In this document: positions 1-5,360 of the stretch, piece after piece
Position numbering within the stretch: position 1 is the first letter of the stretch
How the letters are laid out: the number at the start of each line of letters is the position of its first letter
NCBI GenBank assembly: GCA_937881145.1
Contig: CALGFL010000449.1
Location: 1-5,519, forward strand
Length of the DNA stretch: 5,519 nucleotides
Direction: 5' to 3'
Origin: an uncultured Bordetella sp.
GTDB lineage: Bacteria > Pseudomonadota > Gammaproteobacteria > Burkholderiales > Burkholderiaceae_B
Translations under genes and position numbers: made by a program
Notes under the pieces: generated by a model
What the model saw: only the letters and a program-made list of their open reading frames with translations
Told to the model about the DNA's origin: nothing
The model's database searches: none

Positions 1-35
1 AATGAGTCGTCTACGACCAGGATGTTCGGAGTCAT
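1..35 (-). CDS. CheY-like response regulator, 5' end only (probably cheY1)
   Basis: Only the first 11 codons and two bases are present; the gene runs off the left edge. The translation MTPNILVVDDS has the beta-1 strand and the paired acidic residues (DD) that open CheY-type receiver domains and bind Mg2+ near the phosphorylated Asp. The start is supported by an AGGAAAG ribosome binding site that overlaps the motB stop codon, with only 7 bases between the two genes, so it is very likely translated from the motAB message. In related betaproteobacteria motB is followed by cheY1 and then cheA, which fits. With so little sequence, another receiver-first protein cannot be excluded. Confidence 0.8.
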   Translation of the reverse strand, partial: MTPNILVVDDS

Positions 36-42
36 GTCTTTC

Positions 43-1035
43 CTAATGTTGGGCAGGTATGACCGGTGCCGCCGCAGGGGTAACTGCCGGCTGAGCCGCC
101 TGCGGCGGCAGCGCCTGGTCGAGCTGCTGCACACTACCGGTGCCCATCATACCCTTGGCCACGTCGGCCGCCGTAGCGTTTTCCTGTTCGATTCGCCGCA
201 AGGTTTCGGCATTGAGCACGACCAGACTAATGCGGCGATTGACGGCAGCAAACGGGTCGTCCTTAACCAGGCTCATGCTCGACGCCAAGCCCTGGACGCG
301 GATGATCTTGTTCGGATCCATGCCCGCGGCCACCAGCTCCTGACGCGACGCATTGGCCCGGTCGGACGAAAGCTCCCAATTGCTGTAGCCGGCCTGGTCC
401 CCGGAATACGGCGTGGCGTCGGTATGGCCCGCGATGCTGATCTTGTTGGGCACTTCGTTGACCAAGGGGGCGAGCTGGCGAAGGATATCGCGCATATAGG
501 GCTCGACCTCCGCGCTGCCCAGCGCGAACATGGGCCGGTTCTTGCTGTCCACGATCTGGATGCGCAAGCCTTCGGTCGTGACGTCCACCAACAGCTGCGG
601 GCGGAACTTGATCAGTACCGGGTTTGACTCCATGGCGTGGACCAATTGCTTGCGCAACCGCTCCAGCCGGCGTTGATCGCGGCGATCGGCTTCCGTGGTG
701 ATCGGATTGGGCGGCACTTCGATGCGCTTGCCCTCGCTCTTGCGCACGTCTCCGTCGCTCTTGGTCGGGTCCTTCCCGCCCCCCGGGATGGCGCTGGTTT
801 CGGCCGACTGGTTGGGGCCGCCCGTCAAGGCCACACGCAACGGCATGCGGAAATATTCCGCGATGCCTTTGAGTTCTTCCTTGGGAACGATGCTGATCAG
901 CCACATCACGAGGAAGAACGCCATCATGGCCGTCACGAAGTCGGCATAGGCAATCTTCCAGCTGCCGCCGTGATGGCCGCCGCCGCGGACCTTCTTGCGG
1001 CGGACGACAACCCGGTGGGTGTTGGCAGTGCTCAT
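43..1035 (-). CDS. motB: Flagellar motor stator protein MotB
   Basis: MotB is the peptidoglycan-anchored half of the stator; with MotA it conducts ions across the inner membrane to turn the flagellar rotor. The 330-residue product has the typical layout: a basic cytoplasmic N-terminus (about 1-26), one membrane segment (about 27-50), a plug/linker (about 52-140), and an OmpA-like peptidoglycan-binding domain (about 190-275) with the [11 protein letters not shown] and [13 protein letters not shown] motifs. The ion-carrying aspartate is Asp32 in KIAYADF, the same number as in E. coli MotB. The protein is slightly longer than the 308-residue E. coli protein, mainly through an Ala/Pro/Gln-rich C-terminal tail. 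ATG is preceded by GGAGCT at a suitable distance. It lies 12 bases after motA. The sequence looks like a proton-type MotB rather than PomB, but that is inference. Confidence 0.98.
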   Translation of the reverse strand: MSTANTHRVVVRRKKVRGGGHHGGSWKIAYADFVTAMMAFFLVMWLISIVPKEELKGIAEYFRMPLRVALTGGPNQSAETSAIPGGGKDPTKSDGDVRKSEGKRIEVPPNPITTEADRRDQRRLERLRKQLVHAMESNPVLIKFRPQLLVDVTTEGLRIQIVDSKNRPMFALGSAEVEPYMRDILRQLAPLVNEVPNKISIAGHTDATPYSGDQAGYSNWELSSDRANASRQELVAAGMDPNKIIRVQGLASSMSLVKDDPFAAVNRRISLVVLNAETLRRIEQENATAADVAKGMMGTGSVQQLDQALPPQAAQPAVTPAAAPVIPAQH

Positions 1036-1047
1036 TGCGCAGCTCCG

Positions 1048-1923
1048 TCAGGCCTTGCCGCTCGTTGCGGCCTTTGCCTGACGCACGTGCTCTTCCAGCT
1101 CGCTGAAAGACGGACGCACCGCGGCAAACAGCACCTTGCGGCCGAACTCCACCGCCAATTGCGGCGGATAGCCGTTCATGCTGGCCAGCAGAGTCACCTT
1201 GACGCACTCGAACACCTTGACCGTCTCGGAAACGCAGCGCTCGACGCGCGAAGCGAACGGTCCGACAAAACCATAGGCCAGCAAAATACCCAGGAAGGTA
1301 CCCACCATGGCGTGCGCGATCAGCTCGCCCAGCACCGCCGGCGGCTGGTCGACGGCGGCCAGCGCCTTGATCACGCCCATCACCGCCGCCACGATGCCGA
1401 AGGCCGGCATGGCATCGGCCACGTTCTGCAACGCATGCACCGGCACTTCGCGTTCATGGCGGAAGGTTTCGATTTCTTCGTCCATGAGCGTTTCGATTTC
1501 GAACGCGCTCATGTTGCCGCTGATCATGATGCGCAGATAATCGGTGATGAACTCCATCAGGTTCGCATCGCCCACGATGCGCGGGTAGTCGGCGAAGATC
1601 GGGCTGGACGCCGCGTCCTCGATGTGCGATTCGATGGACATCAGGCCTTCGCGGCGGGCCTTGTTGAGCACGACATAAAGCAAGGACATCAGGTCCATAT
1701 AGACGTCCTTGCTGTAGGTGACGCCCTTGAGCGCCATAGGTATGGCTTGGCGCACGGCAGCCATCGATTTTTTGCTATTGCCGGCAACAAACGCGCCTAA
1801 TCCCGCACCTCCGATCAGCACGAATTCGAGCGGCTGATACAGCGCGCCCAAATGGCCACCCCCGAAAGCGTAGCTGCCAATGACCGACACGAGAACGACA
1901 AAATAACCAATAGCGATCAGCAC
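1048..1923 (-). CDS. motA: Flagellar motor stator protein MotA
   Basis: MotA is the multi-pass inner-membrane stator subunit that pairs with MotB and contacts the rotor protein FliG through its cytoplasmic loop. The 291-residue product matches E. coli MotA (295) along its length. Functional residues fall at identical numbers: Arg90 and Glu98 in the cytoplasmic loop, Pro173 (AMPAFGIVAAVMG) and Pro222 (YGFVGPF) near the channel. Membrane segments are seen at about 2-20, 32-50, 170-190 and 201-222. The start codon is GTG: its product begins MLIAIGY, as the family does, and an AAAGGGGCT ribosome binding site lies upstream. The nearby ATG at 1925-1927 is out of frame. A sigma-28-like promoter lies directly upstream, and motB follows after 12 bases. 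Read-through from flhDC is also possible, since no clear terminator separates them. Confidence 0.98.
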   Translation of the reverse strand: MLIAIGYFVVLVSVIGSYAFGGGHLGALYQPLEFVLIGGAGLGAFVAGNSKKSMAAVRQAIPMALKGVTYSKDVYMDLMSLLYVVLNKARREGLMSIESHIEDAASSPIFADYPRIVGDANLMEFITDYLRIMISGNMSAFEIETLMDEEIETFRHEREVPVHALQNVADAMPAFGIVAAVMGVIKALAAVDQPPAVLGELIAHAMVGTFLGILLAYGFVGPFASRVERCVSETVKVFECVKVTLLASMNGYPPQLAVEFGRKVLFAAVRPSFSELEEHVRQAKAATSGKA

Positions 1924-1951
1924 GACATGAGCCCCTTTACCACGGCAGAGA

Positions 1952-1971
1952 TAGATCTTCAGAGAGATCTA
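1952..1971. repeat. Perfect 7-bp dyad at the motA transcription start
   Basis: TAGATCT and AGATCTA are perfectly inverted around a 6-base centre. The dyad overlaps the proposed sigma-28 -10 element of motA and spans the likely transcription start. It could be an operator, or a short hairpin at the 5' end of the motA message. No function is known to me. Confidence 0.6.
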
Positions 1972-1994
1972 CGGCACTCAGTAACCCAATTTGA
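1968..1994 (-). promoter_or_regulatory. Sigma-28 (FliA) type promoter for motAB
   Basis: Read on the minus strand, the elements are TCAAATTG-N11-GCCGTAGA. The E. coli FliA consensus is TAAAGTTT-N11-GCCGATAA. Each element matches at 5 of 8 positions, including the invariant GCCG core, and the spacer is exactly 11. The start would be near 1961, giving a leader of roughly 40 bases. Promoters of this class drive motAB in enteric bacteria, so position and type agree. Inferred by eye; no start site was measured. Confidence 0.65.
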
Positions 1995-2033
1995 ATGATC
2001 CCCTGCAACACGCCTGATAAAAAGGTGGGTTAC
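1981..2033. repeat. Inverted octamer pair GTAACCCA / TGGGTTAC
   Basis: GTAACCCA at 1981-1988 and its exact reverse complement TGGGTTAC at 2026-2033 are separated by 37 bases, flanking and overlapping the upstream part of the motA promoter. The same octamer occurs at 4174-4181 in the fliC promoter. The 37-base gap fits paired protein sites or a loose stem-loop better than a tight hairpin. The rest of the 1924-2088 gap has another small dyad, GGCGCC-N10-GGCGCC at 2055-2076, with no U-tract after it in either direction. Confidence 0.45.
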
Positions 2034-2088
2034 AGGGTTTTTTAGGGGTCTTTTGGCGCCTTTACAGTCGGGCGCCCACGCGCCTTTT

Positions 2089-2664
2089 TCAGGAACGCGT
2101 CGGCTCCAGCCCGGATCGGCCCTGAATGCCGCGCGCCTTGGCGGCGCGGGTCTTGCCCGCGCGCGGCGGCGGACGGCAGATGGCGCAGACGAAATCCGAT
2201 TGCGGATCGTGCGCATGCGCGATGAAATGCCCGCCGCATTGCCGGCAGGCCGATAATTGCAGCATGTCGCTGTCGAAGAAGCGCACCAGCATCCAGGCCC
2301 GCGTGAAACTGAGCACCGGCTCGCTGGCCTCGCCGTTTTCGGCGGCCGCATGCTCCAGATACAGACGGTATGCGTCGATAATGGCGCGGATACCCTTGCG
2401 CTCGGTGCGCTGATTCAGAAACGCATACACGTTATAAAACAGCGACGAGTGGATGTTCGGTAGCCAGGTCATGAACCAGTCGACCGAGAACGGCAGCATG
2501 CCTTTGGGTGGCGAGCAACCGCGAATTTCGCGGTACAGACGCGCCAGCCGGTCGTGGCTGAGGCTGGTTTCAGCCTCGAGAACCTGCAGGCGAGCGCCCA
2601 GGGTAATCATGGCGCTGGCCAACAGAATCTCGTCGGCTTCCTGGGATACGCTTTTGCTTGCCAT
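2089..2664 (-). CDS. flhC: Flagellar master regulator subunit FlhC
   Basis: FlhC joins FlhD in the FlhD4C2 complex, which binds class 2 flagellar promoters and recruits sigma-70 RNA polymerase. The 191-residue product matches the usual length (192 in E. coli). It carries conserved family segments, such as GCSPPKGMLPFS (about 49-60) and WFMTWLPNIHSSLFYN (about 63-78), and the four zinc-binding cysteines Cys140, Cys143, Cys160 and Cys163 (CRQC...CAIC). A basic tail follows the last cysteine, as in other FlhC proteins. The gene starts 25 bases after the flhD stop. Its ribosome binding site (GAGCGG, about 10 bases before ATG) is weak. In Bordetella this gene is called frlB. Confidence 0.97.
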   Translation of the reverse strand: MASKSVSQEADEILLASAMITLGARLQVLEAETSLSHDRLARLYREIRGCSPPKGMLPFSVDWFMTWLPNIHSSLFYNVYAFLNQRTERKGIRAIIDAYRLYLEHAAAENGEASEPVLSFTRAWMLVRFFDSDMLQLSACRQCGGHFIAHAHDPQSDFVCAICRPPPRAGKTRAAKARGIQGRSGLEPTRS

Positions 2665-2689
2665 ACTGAAGTGACCGCTCGATGAGGAA

Positions 2690-3016
2690 TCAGGCGATTT
2701 CTTCGACAGGCTGTCTGGCCAGCAGGATCGTCGCGTGAGCTTGCTGCAGGGCGCCGCCCAGCACGTCTTGCGTCAGGGCCGACAACAAGTTGTAGTCGTC
2801 GAAACGGAAACGACACAGCAGCGAACTGGAGCTGGCCAATTTGATGAGTTGCGCCGGCGTCAGATGGAGCAGCAGGTCGGCAACCTCGTTGCTGAAGCCC
2901 AGGCGGAAGGTGGAAGCCGCGTAATCATCACGCAGCATACGTTGAGCCAAAAGCAAGTAAGACAGATTGACTTCGCGAATGTCGGTAAGCAAGGAAGCAC
3001 CTGCTGTCGTATTCAT
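2690..3016 (-). CDS. flhD: Flagellar master regulator subunit FlhD
   Basis: FlhD is the partner of FlhC in the class 1 master regulator of flagellar genes. The 108-residue all-helical product is close to the family length (116-119 in E. coli). It carries the diagnostic N-terminal [14 protein letters not shown] stretch (about 15-28), [13 protein letters not shown] (about 37-49) and LCRFRFDD (about 67-74). Cys68 corresponds to E. coli Cys65, which makes the inter-subunit disulfide. ATG is preceded by a strong GAGGAG ribosome binding site 6 bases upstream. The leader carries direct and inverted repeats, described separately. In Bordetella this gene is called frlA and is repressed by BvgA; I cannot confirm a BvgA site here. 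Confidence 0.97.
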   Translation of the reverse strand: MNTTAGASLLTDIREVNLSYLLLAQRMLRDDYAASTFRLGFSNEVADLLLHLTPAQLIKLASSSSLLCRFRFDDYNLLSALTQDVLGGALQQAHATILLARQPVEEIA

Positions 3017-3032
3017 GTTTGACTCCTCTACT

Positions 3033-3057
3033 GCGAAAAGTGTCGCGGAGCGAAAAG
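3033..3057. repeat. Direct repeat GCGAAAAG x2 in the flhD leader
   Basis: GCGAAAAG occurs at 3033-3040 and 3050-3057, a 17-base period, just upstream of the flhD ribosome binding site. In the flhD message the copies read CUUUUCGC. They may be tandem sites for a regulator or RNA-binding protein, or chance. Confidence 0.45.
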
Positions 3058-3072
3058 CTGACCTGTTCCGCG
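3044..3072. repeat. Inverted repeat CGCGGA / TCCGCG in the flhD leader
   Basis: CGCGGA (3044-3049) and TCCGCG (3067-3072) are exact inverted copies with a 17-base loop containing one GCGAAAAG copy. A GC-rich 6-bp stem could form in the flhD 5' untranslated RNA, about 30 bases before the start codon. Confidence 0.4.
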
Positions 3073-3132
3073 CCTCGCGATTTGTATCTAAATAGTAACT
3101 TATTGGAATGAAAATGTATCATTCTTCGGTAA

Positions 3133-3149
3133 GTTAAACGCAATTTAAC
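3133..3149. repeat. Operator-like dyad GTTAAA-N5-TTTAAC
   Basis: This is a perfect 6-bp inverted repeat around CGCAA in the AT-rich centre of the flhD/fliA region. It lies about 15-30 bases downstream of the start expected from the proposed flhD promoter. That placement suits a repressor site, but the bound protein, if any, is unknown. Confidence 0.4.
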
Positions 3150-3169
3150 ACGGCAGTCCATAAGGGTTT

Positions 3170-3198
3170 ATTACATCAGCAATACTTTACAATGTTTA
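3170..3198 (-). promoter_or_regulatory. Candidate sigma-70 promoter for flhDC
   Basis: On the minus strand, TAAACA (4 of 6 against TTGACA) is followed after 17 bases by TGTAAT (5 of 6 against TATAAT), with TGA just before it forming an extended -10. The start would be near 3163, leaving a leader of about 145 bases, long as in enteric flhDC. This is the best match I found by eye. Confidence 0.4.
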
Positions 3199-3215
3199 AG
3201 CTTTACATTTACATT
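3186..3215 (+). promoter_or_regulatory. Candidate sigma-70 promoter for fliA
   Basis: TTTACA and TACATT, separated by 18 bases, make a weak sigma-70-like pair pointing to fliA. It overlaps the candidate flhD promoter on the other strand, so the two might compete. In enterics fliA is a class 2 gene helped by FlhD4C2, and a poor basal promoter would fit, but I could not identify an FlhDC box. Confidence 0.28.
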
Positions 3216-3277
3216 TCCTTATCCTGCAAACAACACTCTCGCGAACCGCACGCGCGCGCCTCTCGCGGATAAACTTC

Positions 3278-3307
3278 CAAGCAAGCCTTCAAAACGAAGG
3301 GTGCTTG
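3278..3307 (+). promoter_or_regulatory. Hairpin in the fliA leader holding an SD-like sequence
   Basis: CAAGCA (3278-3283) pairs with TGCTTG (3302-3307), and CCTTC (3286-3290) pairs with GAAGG (3296-3300), with a small internal loop between them and an AAAAC apical loop. The inner right arm contains GAAGGG, the only purine-rich, SD-like stretch I see before fliA. Folding would mask it. The role is inferred from base pairing only. Confidence 0.4.
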
Positions 3308-3312
3308 TCGGA

Positions 3313-3420
3313 ATGAACGCTCTTCTACCGGGTCACAATGCCCGCCATGGCCCATGGTGGGTTCATCGTCCGATCTCATGCCTTCCGCCGACGACAATCT
3401 GCTTGAATATACGCCTCTAG
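3313..3420 (+). other. Small upstream ORF overlapping the fliA start (35 codons)
   Basis: An ATG at 3313 opens 35 codons (MNALLPGHNARHGPWW...) in another frame, ending in TAG at 3418-3420 inside fliA. GAAGGG lies 11 bases before it, a loose ribosome binding site. A second short ORF in the third frame starts at 3338 and ends at 3404-3406. Neither resembles a protein family I know. They could be chance, or could affect fliA translation by coupling. The opening MNALL resembles E. coli FliA (MNSL), but nothing after it does, so I do not call a frameshift. Confidence 0.25.
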
Positions 3421-4112
3421 TACGCAAGCTTGCCCTGCAGATGCTTGCCCGGTTGCCCGCGAGCGTTCAATTGGACGATCTCATGCAGGCCGGTATGATC
3501 GGGCTCCTGGACGCCATGCGGCGCTACCAGGAGAACCCGGAAGCCCAGTTCGAGACCTACGCCACCGCGCGCATCCGCGGGGCCATGCTCGACGAGCTGC
3601 GCGCCCAAGACTGGCTACCGCGCAGTGTGCGCAGCAAGAGCCGCAAAATAGAAGGCGCCATCCAGAAGCAGGAACAGGCCCTGATGCGCCAGCCCTGCGA
3701 ATCGGAAGTCGCCGCGGAGCTGGGCGTGTCGCTGGCCGAGTACCGGGACATGCTCAAGGACGCCCACGGCGTGCAGATCCTGCATTACGAGGATTTCAGC
3801 CGGGACGGCGAAGACGGCTGGCACGATATCTCGGCCAGCGAAGAAACCTCGCCCCTGGACGCCCTTCTGGCCAATGACCTGCGCCAAGTCCTCATCGACG
3901 CCATCAGTGCCCTGCCCGAGCGCGAAAAGCTGCTGATGTCGCTTTGTTACGAGCAAGGCCTCAACTTGAAGGAAATTGGGGCCGTATTAAACGTAACAGA
4001 GGCTCGCGTCTGCCAGCTGCGCAGCCAGGCTGTCGCCCGCATCCGCGCCTACCTGCGCGATCATGCCTGGCATGATCTGCCTCCGGAGAGCTTGCTGGCC
4101 TGGGTTGCATGA
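3354..4112 (+). CDS. fliA: Flagellar RNA polymerase sigma factor FliA (sigma-28)
   Basis: FliA directs RNA polymerase to late flagellar promoters and in other bacteria is held back by the anti-sigma factor FlgM, which is not in this window. The 252-residue product (239 in E. coli) shows the sigma-28 layout. Region 2 is at about 17-93, including LPASVQLDDLMQAGMIGLLDA and RIRGAMLDELRAQDWLPRSVR. Region 3 is at about 97-150. Region 4 is at about 178-232, with LPEREKLLMSL and the helix-turn-helix LNLKEIGAVLNVTEARVCQL. A tail of about 18 residues extends past the E. coli end. The start is uncertain: neither ATG 3354 nor the in-frame ATG 3378 (MPSADDN) has a Shine-Dalgarno, and conservation begins only near residue 17. 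I kept the longer form. No clear terminator follows; fliC starts 156 bases downstream with its own promoter. Confidence 0.96.
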   Translation: MVGSSSDLMPSADDNLLEYTPLVRKLALQMLARLPASVQLDDLMQAGMIGLLDAMRRYQENPEAQFETYATARIRGAMLDELRAQDWLPRSVRSKSRKIEGAIQKQEQALMRQPCESEVAAELGVSLAEYRDMLKDAHGVQILHYEDFSRDGEDGWHDISASEETSPLDALLANDLRQVLIDAISALPEREKLLMSLCYEQGLNLKEIGAVLNVTEARVCQLRSQAVARIRAYLRDHAWHDLPPESLLAWVA

Positions 4113-4151
4113 CTTTGCATTTCTTATAAATGACAAAAGTAAATTGTCCGC

Positions 4152-4178
4152 TTAAGTTTGGACATACCCAGTCGTAAC
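4152..4178 (+). promoter_or_regulatory. Sigma-28 (FliA) promoter of fliC
   Basis: TTAAGTTT-N11-GTCGTAAC matches the FliA consensus TAAAGTTT-N11-GCCGATAA at 7 of 8 positions in the -35 and 4 of 8 in the -10, with the exact 11-base spacer. The -10 resembles that of motA (GCCGTAGA): both have G-Y-CGTA. Transcription should start near 4185, just at the first leader hairpin. Confidence 0.75.
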
Positions 4179-4185
4179 CCAGGAC

Positions 4186-4206
4186 AACGGCAGACCTTCT
4201 GCTGTT
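4186..4206 (+). promoter_or_regulatory. 5'-terminal hairpin 1 of the fliC mRNA
   Basis: AACGGCAGA pairs fully with TCTGCTGTT (9 bp, one G-U) around a CCT triloop. It would begin within a few bases of the predicted fliC transcript end. Stem-loops at that place are known to protect long-lived messages such as ompA in E. coli; the same role here is inference. Confidence 0.6.
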
Positions 4207-4233
4207 AAGTTGGGTGGCACAGCTACCCAGTTT
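4207..4233 (+). promoter_or_regulatory. Hairpin 2 of the fliC 5' untranslated region
   Basis: AAGTTGGGTGGC pairs with GCTACCCAGTTT (12 bp, including three G-U pairs) around an ACA triloop. It begins at the very next base after hairpin 1, so the two stems could stack end to end. It ends about 20 bases before the ribosome binding site and leaves that site free. Confidence 0.6.
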
Positions 4234-4253
4234 GAAAGAAGTTTTTCTCTCTT

Positions 4254-4258
4254 GGGAG
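4254..4258 (+). promoter_or_regulatory. fliC ribosome binding site
   Basis: GGGAG lies 10 bases before the ATG at 4269 and 16 before the next in-frame ATG at 4275, so it favours the first. It is part of the palindrome GGAGCTCC (4255-4262), preceded by a pyrimidine-rich stretch. Confidence 0.7.
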
Positions 4259-4268
4259 CTCCTTCATC

Positions 4269-5165
4269 ATGTCGATGATCATCAACACCAATTACTTGTC
4301 GCTGGTTGCCCAAAACAACCTGAACAAGTCCCAGTCGTCCCTGAACACCGCCATCGAGCGCCTGTCTTCGGGCCTGCGCATCAACAGCGCCGCCGACGAC
4401 GCCGCCGGTTCGGGCATCGCCAACCGCATGACCGCCCAGGTCAACGGCCTGGATCAAGCCTCGCGCAACGCCAACGACGGCATCTCCGTCGTGCAGACCG
4501 CCCAAGGTGCCCTGAACGAGATCAACGACAACCTGCAGCGCGTCCGCGAACTGACCGTTCAAGCCGCCAACGGTACCAACACGTCCGCCGACCTGAGCTC
4601 CATCCAGGCCGAAATCAACCAGGACATGTCCGAAATCAACCGCGTTTCGGCCCAGACCCAATTCAACGGTCTGACCATCCTGGCGACGAGCGGCAGCATG
4701 AGCCTGCAAATTGGTGCCAATGATGGCCAAACCATCACCATCAACATGCAGAAGATGAACGCCAGCGCCCTGGGCGTGGCGAGCTCGACGACGTCGACCA
4801 CCACCCTGGCCACCACGTCCGTCACCATCGACGTCACGAAGTTCAAGACCATCGGCAACACTGCCGGCACCATCTCGACGACCGGCGCCAGCAACACCTA
4901 CCTGGCCACCATCGACGCGGCCATCAAGTCGGTCGACTCGCTGCGCGGCCAGATGGGTGCCGTCCAGAACCGCCTGGATTCCACCATCACCAACCTGAAC
5001 AACACGGACACCAACCTGTCCAACGCCCGTTCGCGCATCCAGGATGCCAACTACGCGGTGGAAGTCTCGGCCATGACCCAGGCTCAGATCCTGCAGCAAG
5101 CCGGTACTTCGGTGCTGGCCCAGGCCAACTCCAGCTCGCAAAGCGTGCTGTCGCTGCTGCGTTAA
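4269..5165 (+). CDS. fliC: Flagellin FliC (short form, 298 residues)
   Basis: Flagellin is exported through the flagellar type III apparatus and polymerises into the filament. The conserved N-terminal D0/D1 half (about 1-165: INTNYLSLVAQNNLNKSQSS, IERLSSGLRINSAADDAAG, ANDGISVVQTAQGALNEIN) and C-terminal D1/D0 half (about 213-298, ending in SVLSLLR) are complete. LQRVRELTVQ at 89-98 is the segment that TLR5 recognises in enteric flagellins, with Arg91, Leu95 and Gln98 retained. The variable centre is only about 45 residues (170-215), very rich in Thr and Ser, against several hundred in E. coli and Salmonella. Bordetella FlaA, as I recall it, is near 391 residues, so this one is short. It has its own sigma-28 promoter, a structured leader and a strong terminator, so it is monocistronic. 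The few Ser/Thr clusters could carry glycans, but no site can be assigned. Confidence 0.98.
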   Translation: MSMIINTNYLSLVAQNNLNKSQSSLNTAIERLSSGLRINSAADDAAGSGIANRMTAQVNGLDQASRNANDGISVVQTAQGALNEINDNLQRVRELTVQAANGTNTSADLSSIQAEINQDMSEINRVSAQTQFNGLTILATSGSMSLQIGANDGQTITINMQKMNASALGVASSTTSTTTLATTSVTIDVTKFKTIGNTAGTISTTGASNTYLATIDAAIKSVDSLRGQMGAVQNRLDSTITNLNNTDTNLSNARSRIQDANYAVEVSAMTQAQILQQAGTSVLAQANSSSQSVLSLLR

Positions 5166-5209
5166 TCGCGGCTCGACCCGGGTGGCAACATCCGGAAAAG
5201 CGAGTCTCA

Positions 5210-5245
5210 AACACCCCGCCCGTTTCGACGCGCGGGGTGTTTTTT
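5210..5245 (+). terminator. Rho-independent terminator of fliC
   Basis: AACACCCCGC (5210-5219) pairs perfectly with GCGGGGTGTT (5232-5241). After one C/C mismatch the stem continues with CGT/ACG closing a TTCG tetraloop. Six T residues (5240-5245) follow. It lies 45 bases after the fliC stop and should end the message efficiently. Confidence 0.95.
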
Positions 5246-5360
5246 CGCATATGGGCGGCCGCACCGCGAAAAGCGCAGGCTTTCCCCCGTTTAACCAGCA
5301 ATTTCCGCCATGCAGCACTAGGTAGACTGCATTATCGACTTTTCTGCGCTTTTGACTTTC

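Larger units (their letters stand above)
3017..3353. other. Divergent flhD / fliA regulatory region (337 bases, no gene)
   Basis: This stretch separates the divergent starts of flhD and fliA. Its centre (about 3080-3225) is clearly more AT-rich than the flanking genes and contains candidate promoters in both directions, the dyad at 3133-3149 and three TTTACA hexamers at 3186, 3202 and 3208. The flhD side holds the repeats at 3033-3072. The fliA side (3236-3353) is GC-rich again, with CTCTCGCG repeated at 3236-3243 and 3260-3267, then a hairpin and small upstream ORFs. I see no tRNA, small-RNA gene or mobile element in it. Confidence 0.8.

Noticed and set aside
263..1207. Minus-strand open frame (314 codons) overlapping motB in another frame
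   Set aside because: An out-of-frame reading of motB and the end of motA; Arg/Gly/Pro-rich with no recognisable domain.
637..1800. Long plus-strand open frame (387 codons) opposite motA and motB
   Set aside because: It is a shadow of the high-GC motAB genes: His/Arg/Ala-rich translation, no family resemblance, crossing the motA-motB junction, while both minus-strand genes are unmistakable.
1924..2088. Terminator between flhC and motA
   Set aside because: GGCGCC-N10-GGCGCC and other small dyads are present, but none is followed by a U-tract on the minus strand, and the CCTTTTT at 2020-2026 (minus reading) has no GC-rich stem before it.
3213..3222. BvgA-like heptad (TTTCCTTA) near the flhD/fliA region
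   Set aside because: A single imperfect half-site with no inverted partner; too short to call, and the host genus is not certain.
3313..3360. Possible frameshift at the 5' end of fliA, because MNALL resembles the E. coli FliA start
   Set aside because: The similarity stops after five residues, the conserved sigma region is intact in one frame from before residue 17, and N-terminal ends of FliA are variable.
4781..4845. Low-complexity, repeat-like stretch inside fliC
   Set aside because: It reflects Thr/Ser/Val codons of the flagellin variable region (ACC, ACG, TCG, GTC), not a regular tandem repeat with a fixed unit.
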